Of a stretch of 64,000 nt of DNA, positions 8,557 to 18,076 are shown piece by piece. The position numbers and the translations under genes were made by a program. Under the pieces are notes generated by a model. That model worked only from the letters and a program-made list of their open reading frames with translations, ran no database searches and was not told where the DNA came from. Numbering within the stretch: position 1 is the stretch's first letter; each line of letters begins with the position of its first letter. Source of the stretch: Streptomyces katrae (GTDB taxonomy: Bacteria > Actinomycetota > Actinomycetes > Streptomycetales > Streptomycetaceae). Location: the NCBI RefSeq assembly GCF_002028425.1, contig NZ_CP020042.1, forward strand, positions 3,162,001 through 3,226,000, written 5' to 3'.

Positions 8557-10296
8557 GTGATGCACAGCAGCGTGCGGGGGGAGGGGGCGCCCGACAAGGC
8601 CGCCGACGCCGACGGCATATCCGAAGGCGGCAAGAAGAAGGTGTCCGGCGCGGTGCCCCCACCCCGGGAGGGTTCGGGCGGCAGCGCCCAGCCCCCGGGC
8701 GGTGGCATCCCCGCCCGCCGGCGCCGCCGGCGGGTGCTGTTCTGGGTGGCGTCCGTCCTGGCGTTCCTGATCCTGGGAACCTCGGCGGCCGGGTACCTCT
8801 ACTACAACCACCTCAACAACAACATCCGCAGCGGACAGCGCCTCAGCGGCGAGAGCAGCGTGGAGAAGACCCACGCCAACGCCAAGGGCCAGCGCCCGCT
8901 GAACATCCTGCTGATCGGCTCCGACAGCCGCAACAAGCCGGAGAACGTGGAACTCGGCGGCAGCCGCGACACCGTGGGCAACCCCCCGCTCGCGGACGTG
9001 CAGATGCTGCTGCACGTGTCGGCCGACCGCGAGAACGCCTCGGTCGTGAGCATCCCGCGCGACACCCGGGTCGACATACCCGAGTGCACGGACCCCAAGT
9101 CCGGCGAGAAGTTCAAGAAGACCAACGCGATGATCAACGAGTCGCTCGGCCGCGGCGGCCCCGGCTGCACCCTGGCCACCTGGGAGAAGCTGACCAACGT
9201 CTACATCGACCACTGGATGATGATCGACTTCTCCGGTGTCGTGAAGATGGCCGACGCGATCGGCGGCGTCCCGGTCTGCGTCAAGGACAACGTCTGGGAC
9301 CGGCCGCTGCCCACCTCGAGCGGCGGCTCGGGCCTGAAGCTCCAGAAGGGCACGACCCGGGTCAAGGGCGAGCAGGCGCTCCAGTGGCTGCGCACCCGGC
9401 ACGCGTTCAGCAGCGACCTGGGCCGGGCGCAGGCCCAGCACATGTACATGAACTCGATGATGCGCGAGCTCAAGAGCCAGAACGCCTTCACCGACGTCGG
9501 CCGGATCACGGACCTGGCGGAGGCGGGCACCAAGGCCCTGGAGGTCTCCGAGGAGATCGGCTCGGTCAAGAAGCTCTACAACCTGGCCATGCAGCTCAAG
9601 GACGTCCCGACCAACCGCATCACGATGACGACGATGCCGACGTTCCAGGACCCCCGGGACGAGGACCGGCTCATCGTGAACCAGCCGGACGCCGAGAAGC
9701 TGTGGACGATGCTCCGCAAGGACATCGCGTTCGACAAGAACGGAGCGCCGCAGGCCGCGCAGAGCCCGTCGGCCGCGCAGAGCCCGTCGGCCGCGCAGCC
9801 CTCTCCCGGTGCCCCTCAGCCCGCTCCGACCGGCTCGCAGCCCGCGGCGCCGGCCGGCCAGGTGCCCTCGAAGCTCCCGGGCACGGCCCCGGACAAGATC
9901 GCCGTGAACGTGGTCAACGGCACGGCCGCCGGCCAGCCGCTGGCACCCCACCGGGCGAACGCGATCGCGGACGTCCTGGTCTCCAAGGGCTTCACCGGGG
10001 CCCGGGCGGACAGCGCGCTGATCCCGGAGAAGACCACCGTGGTGCGCTACCCGACGCCGGACCTGGCGGACGAGGCGAAGAACGTGGCGGCCTCCCTGGG
10101 CATCCCGGAGACGGCGGTGCAGCAGTCGGCCGACGTCTCGAAGATCACCCTGATCGTGGGTGCGGACTGGCGCGAGGGCAACGCCTTCCCGGCGCAGACC
10201 CCGCCGCCGGCCGGGTCGATCCCGGACACCGCCGACGCGATCAACGGCTCGGACACCGGAGCCTGCATGGACGTCTACAAGCCGTACCGCTGGTGA
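8557..10296 (+). CDS. LCP family phosphotransferase 3, with LytR_C domain
   Basis: A 579-residue LCP protein. The GTG at 8557 is preferred to the TTG at 8542 because GAGGGGGG sits 7 bases before it. Basic N-tail with RRRRRR, one transmembrane helix (~65-85), then the LCP domain with NILLIGSDSR, ADVQMLLH, SIPRDT and LRTRHAF. The usual Ser before Asp in the second motif is Ala, but the Asp is kept. A linker with three AAQSPS-type repeats (18-bp DNA repeats near 9755-9800) leads to a LytR_C domain (~445-540). Transcription probably ends at the hairpin just after the stop. Confidence 0.92.
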   Translation: MMHSSVRGEGAPDKAADADGISEGGKKKVSGAVPPPREGSGGSAQPPGGGIPARRRRRRVLFWVASVLAFLILGTSAAGYLYYNHLNNNIRSGQRLSGESSVEKTHANAKGQRPLNILLIGSDSRNKPENVELGGSRDTVGNPPLADVQMLLHVSADRENASVVSIPRDTRVDIPECTDPKSGEKFKKTNAMINESLGRGGPGCTLATWEKLTNVYIDHWMMIDFSGVVKMADAIGGVPVCVKDNVWDRPLPTSSGGSGLKLQKGTTRVKGEQALQWLRTRHAFSSDLGRAQAQHMYMNSMMRELKSQNAFTDVGRITDLAEAGTKALEVSEEIGSVKKLYNLAMQLKDVPTNRITMTTMPTFQDPRDEDRLIVNQPDAEKLWTMLRKDIAFDKNGAPQAAQSPSAAQSPSAAQPSPGAPQPAPTGSQPAAPAGQVPSKLPGTAPDKIAVNVVNGTAAGQPLAPHRANAIADVLVSKGFTGARADSALIPEKTTVVRYPTPDLADEAKNVAASLGIPETAVQQSADVSKITLIVGADWREGNAFPAQTPPPAGSIPDTADAINGSDTGACMDVYKPYRW

Positions 10297-10314
10297 GCCG
10301 GCGGCTCCACTGAA

Positions 10315-10361
10315 CGCGAAGGGGTGACCCGGTCCCGTACGGACCGGGTCACCCCTTCGCG
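10315..10361. terminator. Bidirectional terminator hairpin
   Basis: A perfect inverted repeat of about 21 bp (CGCGAAGGGGTGACCCGGTCC and its complement) around a 5-nt CGTAC loop, between the stops of the convergent LCP-3 and GT2 genes. Confidence 0.9.
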
Positions 10362-10381
10362 TGTGCCGCGGGTCGCGCCCC

Positions 10382-11407
10382 TCAGACCTCGGCCGGGTCG
10401 CGGCGCACCGACGGGCGGCGGCTGGCGATGACCTTCCGCGCGAGCGAGCGCGGGCTGGTGAGGAAGCCGTAGCCCCAGGACATGTGCATCGTCGCGAGGG
10501 CCACGGGGATCTGCGCCCGGGCCTTCAGCGGCAGCCCCCTGCCCGCGGGGACGGACCCGGCGGTGATCGCCGCGAGGTAGCCGGCCGGGACGGCGAACGC
10601 CCACGGGGTGACGGCGACGCCCGCGACCACCCCGGCCGCGATCGCGCAGACGGCGGTCGGCGGGGCCAGGTAGCGCAGGTTGATGGAGCCGGCGTGGTAG
10701 CGGGACACGACGTGCCGCCAGCGGCCGTAGTCCTTGTACTGCTTGGCCAGGGCCCGCACGGAGGGCCGGGGCCGGTACTGGACCTTCAGCTCGGGCGAGA
10801 ACCAGATCAGCCCGCCGGCCTCGCGGATGCGGAAGTTCAGCTCCCAGTCCTGGGCGCGGATGAACTCCTCGTTGTAGCCGCCCTGCTGTTCGAGCGCCTC
10901 GCGGCGGAAGACGCCGAGGTAGACGGTGTCGGCGGGGCCGGGTTCGCCGCCGGTGTGGAAGGCCGCGTTGCCGACGCCGATCTTCGAGGTCATCGCGGCG
11001 GCGACGGCGTCCTCCCAGGCGTTCTCCCCCTCGGCGTGCATGATGCCGCCGACGTTCTGCGCACCGGTCTCCTCCAGGAGGCGGACGGCGGTGGCGATGT
11101 AGTCCGGGGAGAGCATGCCGTGGCCGTCGACGCGGACGACGATCGGGTGGCGCGAGGCCTTGATCGCGGCGTTGAGGGCGGCGGGGGTCCGTCCGGTGGG
11201 GTTGGGGACGGTGTGGACGCGGGGGTCTTCGCGTACGAGTTCGGCGGCGATCTCGTCGGTGCGGTCCGTGGACGGCCCGAGCGCGATCACCACCTCCATC
11301 TCTCCGGCGTACTCCTGTCCGAGGATGTGCCGGACGGAGTCACGCAGATGGCGCTCCTCGTTGAGCACCGGCATGATCACCGAGACTGCGGGCTGCTGGG
11401 CGGGCAT
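10382..11407 (-). CDS. Glycosyltransferase family 2, membrane-anchored
   Basis: A 341-residue inverting GT-A glycosyltransferase. The fold starts at once (VSVIMPVLNEERHL) with the nucleotide-sugar region, a DGHG (DXD-like) motif near residue 95 and an EEFIRAQDWELNFR acceptor/base motif near 190. Two hydrophobic segments around 250-300 suggest membrane attachment near the C-terminus. The ATG at 11407 follows AAGGA with good spacing; a GTG four codons upstream has none. Its place inside the LCP block suggests it adds sugars to the glycopolymer that the LCP enzymes attach, but donor and acceptor are unknown. Confidence 0.85.
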   Translation of the reverse strand: MPAQQPAVSVIMPVLNEERHLRDSVRHILGQEYAGEMEVVIALGPSTDRTDEIAAELVREDPRVHTVPNPTGRTPAALNAAIKASRHPIVVRVDGHGMLSPDYIATAVRLLEETGAQNVGGIMHAEGENAWEDAVAAAMTSKIGVGNAAFHTGGEPGPADTVYLGVFRREALEQQGGYNEEFIRAQDWELNFRIREAGGLIWFSPELKVQYRPRPSVRALAKQYKDYGRWRHVVSRYHAGSINLRYLAPPTAVCAIAAGVVAGVAVTPWAFAVPAGYLAAITAGSVPAGRGLPLKARAQIPVALATMHMSWGYGFLTSPRSLARKVIASRRPSVRRDPAEV

Positions 11408-11551
11408 GTCGTCCTTCACGGTCGGGTATCGGTGTCACGTTACCGCGTACGGGGGAAACGGGTGCGCGGCGGACGAGCGGTACGGACAGACGCTGATCGT
11501 ATGGGCCTACTGTTCCGATGAATCTGCCCGACGTACCGGGAGGTGTCCCCC

Positions 11552-13066
11552 GTGCCCCAGCCGCACCGTCCCCACCGGCCCGCCGGGCCGGCCCAGCCGC
11601 AGCGCGCACGGAAGGGCGGCGGCCGCGGCGGGACGGCCCGCGGCCGGCGCGACCGGCCCCGCTGGGGCGTACGGATCGCGGCCGGGTTCTCCCTGGTGGT
11701 CCTGGGCTCCGGGGCCGTCGGGCACGCCGTGATGACGGGCCTGGACACCGGTATCGAACGGGTGGACCCCTTCAAGGACATGAAGAACCGCCCCCAGGCC
11801 GGGCACGGGATGAACTTCCTGCTGGTCGGCACCGACGGCCGCGACAAGATCACCCCGGAGGAGAAGCGCGAGTACCGCCTCGGCGGGGAGCCCTGCCACT
11901 GCACCGACACGATCATGCTGGTGCACCTCTCCGCCGACCAGCAGCGGGCCAGCGTGGTCAGCCTCCCCCGCGACAGCTACGCCGAACTCCCCGCCCACCC
12001 GGACCCGGACACCGGCGCGCCCCACCGCCCCCACCCGGTGAAGCTCAACGCCGCCTACGCCGAGGGCGGGCCGAACCTGACCGTGCGGACCGTCGAGAGC
12101 ATGACCCGGGTCAAGATCGACCACTACCTGGAGGTCGACTTCACCAGCTTCATGCGGACCGTCGACGCGATGGGCGGGGTCGAGATCTGCACCGCCAAGG
12201 CCCTCCACGACCAGAACACCGGCCTGCACCTGCTGCCCGGCACCCACCGCCTCACCGGCGGCCAGGCCCTCCAGTACGTCCGCTCCCGCCATGTCGACGG
12301 GGCCGCCGACCTGGGCCGCATGCAGCGCCAGCAGCGGTTCGTCGCCGCCCTGATCAAACAGGCCACCGGCGGCGGGGTGCTGCTCAACCCGGTGAAGTTC
12401 AAGGAGGTCAGCTCCACCCTGCTGGGCTCGGTGCGCGCCGACAAGGACTTCGGCTCCGAGCAGATGCTGGCGCTGGGGCAGGCCATGCGCGGTTTCACCC
12501 CCTCCTCGTCCGAGTTCGCCTCCGTCCCGATCGGGGACGCCTCGTACCCGGTCAAGGGCATCGGCTCGACCGTGAAGTGGGACGAGTCCAAGGCCGCCCA
12601 GCTCTTCGAGTCCCTGCGCGAGGACCGCCCCCTGGCCCCGGCCCGCCCCGGGCACCCCGCCGCCCGTCCCGCGCCCGCCGCGACGCCGGCGGCCGTCCCG
12701 GTGGACGTGCCCCCGCAGCAGGTCCGGGTCCAGGTGGAGAACGGCACCCGCATCGACGGGCTCGGCGGCCGGGTGGACTCCGCCCTGCGCGCCACCGGCT
12801 TCGACACCACCGGCACCCCCGGCAGCGGCGCGGGCCGCGGCGTGCGGCGCACGGTGATCTCGTACGACCCGCGCTGGGACCGCTCCGCCCGCACGGTGGC
12901 GGCGGCGCTGCCCGGCAGCGAGCTGCGCGCGGTGGCCGGGCAGGGCCGGACGGTGCTGGTCATCGCCGGCTCCGACTACACCAAGGTCGTCCCGGTACGG
13001 CCCGAGGACCCCTACCAGGGCGAGTTCGGCGTGGTCACGGGCGACCAGGTGGTCTGCGGGAAGTAG
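11552..13066 (+). CDS. LCP family phosphotransferase 4, with LytR_C domain
   Basis: A 504-residue LCP protein. The GTG at 11552 lies 8 bases after GGGAGG; an upstream GTG at 11543 overlaps that site. Pro/His/Arg-rich N-tail, one transmembrane helix (~45-63), LCP domain (~85-340: NFLLVGTDGRDK, CTDTIMLVH, SLPRDSY, KLNAAYAEGG, VRSRHVD, QRQQRFV) and LytR_C domain (~395-490, VRVQVENGTR). The CHC pair before TDTIM is unusual and could form a disulphide outside the cell. Convergent with the GT39-like gene, only 18 bp between stops. Confidence 0.92.
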   Translation: MPQPHRPHRPAGPAQPQRARKGGGRGGTARGRRDRPRWGVRIAAGFSLVVLGSGAVGHAVMTGLDTGIERVDPFKDMKNRPQAGHGMNFLLVGTDGRDKITPEEKREYRLGGEPCHCTDTIMLVHLSADQQRASVVSLPRDSYAELPAHPDPDTGAPHRPHPVKLNAAYAEGGPNLTVRTVESMTRVKIDHYLEVDFTSFMRTVDAMGGVEICTAKALHDQNTGLHLLPGTHRLTGGQALQYVRSRHVDGAADLGRMQRQQRFVAALIKQATGGGVLLNPVKFKEVSSTLLGSVRADKDFGSEQMLALGQAMRGFTPSSSEFASVPIGDASYPVKGIGSTVKWDESKAAQLFESLREDRPLAPARPGHPAARPAPAATPAAVPVDVPPQQVRVQVENGTRIDGLGGRVDSALRATGFDTTGTPGSGAGRGVRRTVISYDPRWDRSARTVAAALPGSELRAVAGQGRTVLVIAGSDYTKVVPVRPEDPYQGEFGVVTGDQVVCGK

Positions 13067-13084
13067 CCGCCCGCGCCGGGGCCG

Positions 13085-14584
13085 CTACTTCACCCGCTCC
13101 AGCAGGGAGACGTGCAGGCCGCGCACCTCTGTCGTCGAAGCGACCCGGTAGTGGTCCTTCAGCGCCTTCTTCGGGGCCGCGGGGAGCTTGTTGTACGGGT
13201 CGTGGTGGCCGTCGTCGGTGTCCCGGGTGACCAGCCAGATCCGCTTCGTGTCGCCCAGGCAGCGCTCGGGCTGCCTGCACTCCACGGGGAACAGGTCGTC
13301 GGACGCCACCGCCGAGCGCTCGGCGAAGACGTCGCGCGGCCGGACCCGGTCGGGCAGGTAGTACCCGATCTGGTAGTCGATCATGAACACCCGTTCCGCC
13401 TTGCCGCGCGGGGTCACGAGGCCGTCGCCGGCCCGGTAGCCCTTGGCGATCACCCGTGCCGCCGCGATGCCGTCGGAGGTCTCCTTCGCCTGCTCGGTGC
13501 GCAGCTGGCGCTGGTCGGGGGCGCCGAGCAGGACCAGCGCCGCCAGCCCGGCCGCACCGGCCGCCCGGGGCCGCAGCGCGGCCAGCCCGGCGGCGGCGAG
13601 GACCGCCCAGGCGGGGACGGTGAACAGCACGTAGCGGTCGATGAAGTACGAGGAGCTGCCCTGCGAGGCCACGAAGCAGGCGGCGATCGGCGCGGCCCCC
13701 AGCAGCATCAGCTCGACGGCGGGACGCCGGCCCCGCGGCCACGCGAGCGGCAGCAGTGCCAGCGCGGCGACGGCCAGGCCCACCAGCGGGGAGGTGAACA
13801 GGTTGTCCCAGAGGCCGGCGACGTCCCGAAGGTGCGGGGTCTCGATCCAGCTGATCTGCCGGCCGACCTGCCGCCGCCCCAGCAGCAGCAGCGGAACCAC
13901 CGGCAGCAGCCCCACCCCGGCCGCCCCCACGAAGGACAGCGCGCTGCGGGTACGCCGGCCGTCCCGCCACCGCAGGGCCACGATCATCGCGTGCGGCAGC
14001 AGGACCAGCAGCGACACCATGTGCAGCAGCCCCGACACCGCGACCAGCGCGGAGTACCCGGCCCAGCGCCCCGCCGACGGCCGCTCCAGCGCCCGCAGCA
14101 GCAGCCACGTCGCGGCGGTCACGGTGAGCACCACGAAGGCGTACGACCGGGCTTCGGTGCCGTACCGGGTCACGACGGGCAGCAGCGCGAACAGCAGCCC
14201 CGCGAACACGGCCGTCCGGCGGTCGAAAAGGGCCCGGGCGATCAGCACCACCAGGGCGGCGGAACCGGCCATGGCCAGCGCCGAGGGCAGCCGGAGCATG
14301 GCGGCGGAGTCCCCGAAGACGGAGACCCAGTAGTGCAGCATCAGGTAGTAGAGGCCGGAGACGGCGTCGACGTGCCCCAGCATCCCGAACAGCTCGCCGG
14401 TGCTGCGGGAGGCGGCGTTCCAGCTGGCCAGCTCGTCACGCCACAGCTGCGGGGTCCCGGCCCGGAAGGTGGTCACCGCCAGGGTCAGCAGTGCCGCCCA
14501 CAGCCAGTCGGGCCCGGGCGGCCGCCGCCGGCCCGCACGGGCGGGGGCGGCGGGCGCGGGGGCGGTCTGCGTGGCAGTCGGCAT
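13085..14584 (-). CDS. GT39-like polytopic glycosyltransferase (GT-C)
   Basis: A 499-residue integral membrane protein with 9-11 hydrophobic segments and a soluble C-terminal third. Near residue 48 the first extracytoplasmic loop holds LWRDELASW, the Asp-Glu motif of GT-C enzymes that use polyprenyl-phosphate sugars. YGTEARSYAF near 145 is a second typical loop. Expected reaction: transfer of a sugar, probably mannose or similar, from polyprenyl phosphate to an extracytoplasmic acceptor. Nearby manC-like and Ppm1-like genes could supply the donor. The acceptor could be protein or glycopolymer. Confidence 0.8.
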   Translation of the reverse strand: MPTATQTAPAPAAPARAGRRRPPGPDWLWAALLTLAVTTFRAGTPQLWRDELASWNAASRSTGELFGMLGHVDAVSGLYYLMLHYWVSVFGDSAAMLRLPSALAMAGSAALVVLIARALFDRRTAVFAGLLFALLPVVTRYGTEARSYAFVVLTVTAATWLLLRALERPSAGRWAGYSALVAVSGLLHMVSLLVLLPHAMIVALRWRDGRRTRSALSFVGAAGVGLLPVVPLLLLGRRQVGRQISWIETPHLRDVAGLWDNLFTSPLVGLAVAALALLPLAWPRGRRPAVELMLLGAAPIAACFVASQGSSSYFIDRYVLFTVPAWAVLAAAGLAALRPRAAGAAGLAALVLLGAPDQRQLRTEQAKETSDGIAAARVIAKGYRAGDGLVTPRGKAERVFMIDYQIGYYLPDRVRPRDVFAERSAVASDDLFPVECRQPERCLGDTKRIWLVTRDTDDGHHDPYNKLPAAPKKALKDHYRVASTTEVRGLHVSLLERVK

Positions 14585-14707
14585 CAGGAAATCTCCGCGG
14601 CAGAGCCGGTCGTGGGTGCACGGCCGTCCCTCGCGCGGGAGCCGGACGTCGACGTATCAGCATACGGGGGCTTCGGATAAGGCTCCCGTATGCGCGGTCA
14701 CCGTGGG

Positions 14708-15247
14708 TCAGTCCTCGTCCAGGCCCTCCGCGATGCGGCGCTCGCGCAGCTCCTTGATCGCCTGGCGGCGGGCGAGGCGGTGCGTGCGGCGGATCTGGGC
14801 CTCCTGGTAGCGGCGCTCGTCCTGCTCCGTCTCCGGGATCACCGGCGGGACCGTGCGGGGCTTGCCGTCGGAGTCCACCGCCGTGAAGACGAGGTAGGCG
14901 CTGCCGACCTGGGTGGCGGGGGTGGACTCGTTCCACCGCTCCGCCAGGACCCGTACGCCGATCTCCATCGAGGAGCGGCCGGTCCAGTTGACCTGCGCCC
15001 GGACGTGCACCAGGTCGCCGACGCGGACCGGGGCGAGGAAGGCCATCTCGTCCATGGAGGCGGTGACGGCGGCCCCGCCGGAGTGACGCCCGGCCACGGC
15101 GCCGGCCGCGTCGTCCACCAGCTTCATGATCACACCGCCGTGCACGGTGCCGAGGAGGTTGGTGTCGGCCGCGGTCATGATGTGGCTGAGGGTGGTCCGG
15201 GACGCCGAGATCGGCTTCCCCTCCGGTGCGTCCGGTATCTGTGTCAT
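14708..15247 (-). CDS. Acyl-CoA thioesterase, hotdog fold (YciA/BACH type)
   Basis: A 179-residue single hotdog domain. TNLLGTVHGGVIMKLVDDAAG holds the catalytic Asn and Asp arrangement of acyl-CoA hydrolases, and HVRAQVNWTGRSSMEIGV is the second core strand pair. A charged helical tail (EQDERRYQEAQIRRTHRL) follows. It hydrolyses acyl-CoA to free acid and CoA in the cytoplasm; chain length is not predictable. It is divergent from LCP-5 with about 106 bp between starts. Confidence 0.88.
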   Translation of the reverse strand: MTQIPDAPEGKPISASRTTLSHIMTAADTNLLGTVHGGVIMKLVDDAAGAVAGRHSGGAAVTASMDEMAFLAPVRVGDLVHVRAQVNWTGRSSMEIGVRVLAERWNESTPATQVGSAYLVFTAVDSDGKPRTVPPVIPETEQDERRYQEAQIRRTHRLARRQAIKELRERRIAEGLDED

Positions 15248-15353
15248 GCAGCCACCTTAAGTGCGTCTCCGAGGCATCAGGTGTGCAACAGCCCCGGTAC
15301 GAAGACCCCACCGGGGTGTCCCGGGGCGCTCCCGGCCGGGCATCCTTGTGCGC

Positions 15354-16751
15354 ATGAGTGACTGGGACGGCTTCGGCGGGGAGCGCGACGCGCGCGGCCG
15401 ACGTGATGACGGGTACGGACGCGGCAGCGGGCAGGCGCAGCCGCAGGGGCCGCAGCGGATGCGCCACGTGCAGCGGCAGCCGCAGGCCCCGCAGCCTCCC
15501 CGGTCCCAGCCCCGTCCCGCCCAGGGCCCCGCCCGGCCCTCCGTTCCGCCGCAGGCCCCGCCGCCCGGCGCGCGGCCCGGCCCCGGCTACGGGGTGCCGC
15601 CGCAGCAGACGCAGGGTCCCGACGCGGCGTACGACAGCGGCTACAACACCGGCCAGGTCTACGGCCGCCCTTCGGGCCCCGGACGTCCCTCCGGTCCCTC
15701 CGGTCCCGGGCGTCCCGGCGGACCGGGCGGACCGGGCGGCCCCGGCGGTCCGGTCCGGCCGGCCGGTCCCGCGCCGGACTGGCGCAAGCGGATCAAGATC
15801 GGTTCGATCGCGATCGTCTCCGTACTCCTGGTGACCACGATCGGCACCTACTTCTGGGCCGACTCCAAGGTCCGCCGCGAGGTCGACCTGTCCAAGGTCA
15901 TCGAGCGGCCGAAGGAAGGCGACTGCACGACCTACCTCATCGTGGGCTCCGACAGCCGCGAGGGCATGTCCGACGAGGAGAAGAAGAAGCTCCACACGGG
16001 CTCCGCCGAGGGCAAGCGCACCGACTCGATGATGATCCTGGCCAAGTGCTCCAGCGGGAACACCATGGTCTCGCTGCCGCGCGACTCCGACGTGGAGATC
16101 CCCTCGTTCGTCGGCTCGCAGTCGGGCAAGAAGTACGCCGGCACCGGCAAGCGGACCAAGCTCAACGCCGCGTACGCCGACGACGGCCCGGAGCTGCTGG
16201 TCCGGACGATCGAGTTCAACACCGGCCTGCGCATCGACCACTACGCCGAGATCGGCTTCGCCGGCTTCGCGAACATCGTCGACGCGCTCGGCGGCGTGGA
16301 GCTGAACATCGAACAGGGCTTCAAGGACGAGAAGTCCGGCGCCGACTTCAAGGCGGGCAAGCAGACCCTCAACGGCGAGCAGTCCCTGGCCTTCGTCCGC
16401 ACCCGCTACGCCTTCGCCGAGTCGGACCTGCAACGGACGAAGAACCAGCAGAAGTTCCTGGCCGCGCTCGCCTCCCAGGCCGCCACCCCGGGCACCGTCC
16501 TCAACCCCTTCTCCCTCTACCCGGTGCTGGGCGCCGGCCTGGACACCCTCATCGTCGACAAGGACATGTCCCTGTGGGACATGGGCCAGATGTTCTTCGC
16601 CATGAAGGGCATCAACAGCGGTGAGGGCGTGTCGATGAACATGCCGATCTCCGGGCAGCGGGGCGGCAACCTCCTGTGGGACAAGCCGAAGGTCCAGCAG
16701 CTGGTCAAGGAGATCCAGAACGACCAGAAGGTCACCGTCAGGGGGCAGTGA
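15354..16751 (+). CDS. LCP family phosphotransferase 5, collagen-like N-tail
   Basis: A 465-residue LCP protein. The ATG at 15354 is chosen; the longer in-frame extension upstream overlaps the divergent thioesterase promoter. The ~145-residue cytoplasmic N-tail is Gln/Pro-rich and ends in about ten Gly-X-Y triplets ([20 protein letters not shown] and on). Then a transmembrane helix (~158-178) and the LCP domain (~195-420): [53 protein letters not shown]. No LytR_C domain. The Cys residues after the helix and in LAKCSSG may pair. Confidence 0.92.
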   Translation: MSDWDGFGGERDARGRRDDGYGRGSGQAQPQGPQRMRHVQRQPQAPQPPRSQPRPAQGPARPSVPPQAPPPGARPGPGYGVPPQQTQGPDAAYDSGYNTGQVYGRPSGPGRPSGPSGPGRPGGPGGPGGPGGPVRPAGPAPDWRKRIKIGSIAIVSVLLVTTIGTYFWADSKVRREVDLSKVIERPKEGDCTTYLIVGSDSREGMSDEEKKKLHTGSAEGKRTDSMMILAKCSSGNTMVSLPRDSDVEIPSFVGSQSGKKYAGTGKRTKLNAAYADDGPELLVRTIEFNTGLRIDHYAEIGFAGFANIVDALGGVELNIEQGFKDEKSGADFKAGKQTLNGEQSLAFVRTRYAFAESDLQRTKNQQKFLAALASQAATPGTVLNPFSLYPVLGAGLDTLIVDKDMSLWDMGQMFFAMKGINSGEGVSMNMPISGQRGGNLLWDKPKVQQLVKEIQNDQKVTVRGQ

Positions 16752-16864
16752 GCCGGAAGCGAGGCCGGCAGTGAAATGAAGCACTCGTTCCGCGGAGCGC
16801 TGGACAGTCCGGTGAGTTCTTCGTAAGACTGGGCCGCCTTTTGCACGCCTGCTCTGGAGCGTAG

Positions 16865-18010
16865 ATGTCTTTGCCAGCGGCCCCGCCCGAACTCGGCGAC
16901 CTGAGGCGGGACGGAGCCCAAGCGACAGCCCTCGTGGAGCAGCGGCGCAACCCGGCCTCCGCCCCCAAGCCCCGGCTGCGGATCCTGGACGGCCTGCGGA
17001 TCGTGGCGGCCGTGGTGGTGCTCAGCGCCCACTACGTGCACCCCGTGATCTGGGGCAGCCGCGAGAACAAGGAGCTGTTCGGCCCGCTGGCCACGGTCTC
17101 GCGCTACGGCTGGCTCGGCGTCGAGCTGTTCTTCATGATCAGCGGCTTCGTCATCTGCATGTCCGCCTGGGGCCGGCCGCTGGGCAGCTACCTGCGCAGC
17201 CGTGTCGTACGGCTCGGTCCGGCGTACTGGTTCTGCGCCCTGGTGACCGGCACCGTCATGGTGCTCTACGCGCAGGCCTACGGTGGCAGCCATCCCACGC
17301 CCAGTCAGATCCTGACCAATCTGACGATGGTGCAGATGCCGCTGAACAACCCCTCGCTCGACCCCTCCTACTGGACCCTGTGGTCGGAGGCCCGGTTCTA
17401 CCTGATCTTCGCGATCGTCGCCTGGAAGGGCCTGACGTACCGCCGGGTCATGAACTTCTGCTGGATCTGGACCGTCGTCTCGATCCTCGCGCCGACCTCC
17501 GGCCTGCCGGTGCTGGAGGCGGTGGCGAACCAGACCTACTCGCCGCTGTTCATCTCCGGCATCTGCTTCTACCTGATCCGCCGCGAGGGCGCCCGCGTCG
17601 GCGAGCCCTGGATCCTGCTGGCCCTGTCCTGGCTGCTGATGCAGCGCTACATGACCGACATCCACGGCTGGAACACCCGCGCCGGCGACAAGCTGTCCTG
17701 GGCCGTGTGCGTCGCCGTGGTCACCTTCTTCTACCTCGTGATGGCCGCGGTCGCGCTGGGCCTGCTGGACCGGATCAACTGGCGCTGGCTGTCGGTGGCG
17801 GGCGCGATGTCCTACCCCCTGTACCTGCTGCACCAGCAGGTGGGTGTGACGCTGATGGAGCACTGGGCGGGCGACGTCCACCCCTACGTGCTCATCCTGT
17901 CGATGACCGGCTCGATGCTGCTGGCGTCCTGGCTGGTCGTGCGGTTCGTGGAACGGCCCGGCTCGGCGGCGCTCAAGCGCATGCTGGAACGGCGCCCCGC
18001 CAGGGCCTGA
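16865..18010 (+). CDS. Acyltransferase 3 family membrane protein
   Basis: A 381-residue acyltransferase with about ten transmembrane helices. RILDGLRIVAAVVVLSAHY near residue 40 holds the His expected to be catalytic, and LFFMISGFVICMSAW is the second family signature. Such enzymes transfer acetyl or other acyl groups from the cytoplasm to extracytoplasmic sugars. In this block it probably decorates the wall glycopolymer. The gap behind LCP-5 is 113 bp. Transcription ends at the hairpin after the stop. Confidence 0.88.
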   Translation: MSLPAAPPELGDLRRDGAQATALVEQRRNPASAPKPRLRILDGLRIVAAVVVLSAHYVHPVIWGSRENKELFGPLATVSRYGWLGVELFFMISGFVICMSAWGRPLGSYLRSRVVRLGPAYWFCALVTGTVMVLYAQAYGGSHPTPSQILTNLTMVQMPLNNPSLDPSYWTLWSEARFYLIFAIVAWKGLTYRRVMNFCWIWTVVSILAPTSGLPVLEAVANQTYSPLFISGICFYLIRREGARVGEPWILLALSWLLMQRYMTDIHGWNTRAGDKLSWAVCVAVVTFFYLVMAAVALGLLDRINWRWLSVAGAMSYPLYLLHQQVGVTLMEHWAGDVHPYVLILSMTGSMLLASWLVVRFVERPGSAALKRMLERRPARA

Positions 18011-18024
18011 GGGCCGCCGGGCAC

Positions 18025-18060
18025 GCGGAAGGGGCACCCCCGAGGGGGTGCCCCTTCCGC
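18025..18060. terminator. Bidirectional terminator hairpin
   Basis: A 17-bp perfect stem (GCGGAAGGGGCACCCCC and complement) with a 2-nt GA gap, between the convergent acyltransferase and mannose-synthase-like genes. Confidence 0.9.
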
Positions 18061-18076
18061 ATGTCCTCGTGGCGGA

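Noticed and set aside
9750..9800. 18-bp direct repeats in LCP-3 as a mobile feature
   Set aside because: They are in frame and encode a simple Ala-Gln-Ser-Pro linker, a common low-complexity expansion.
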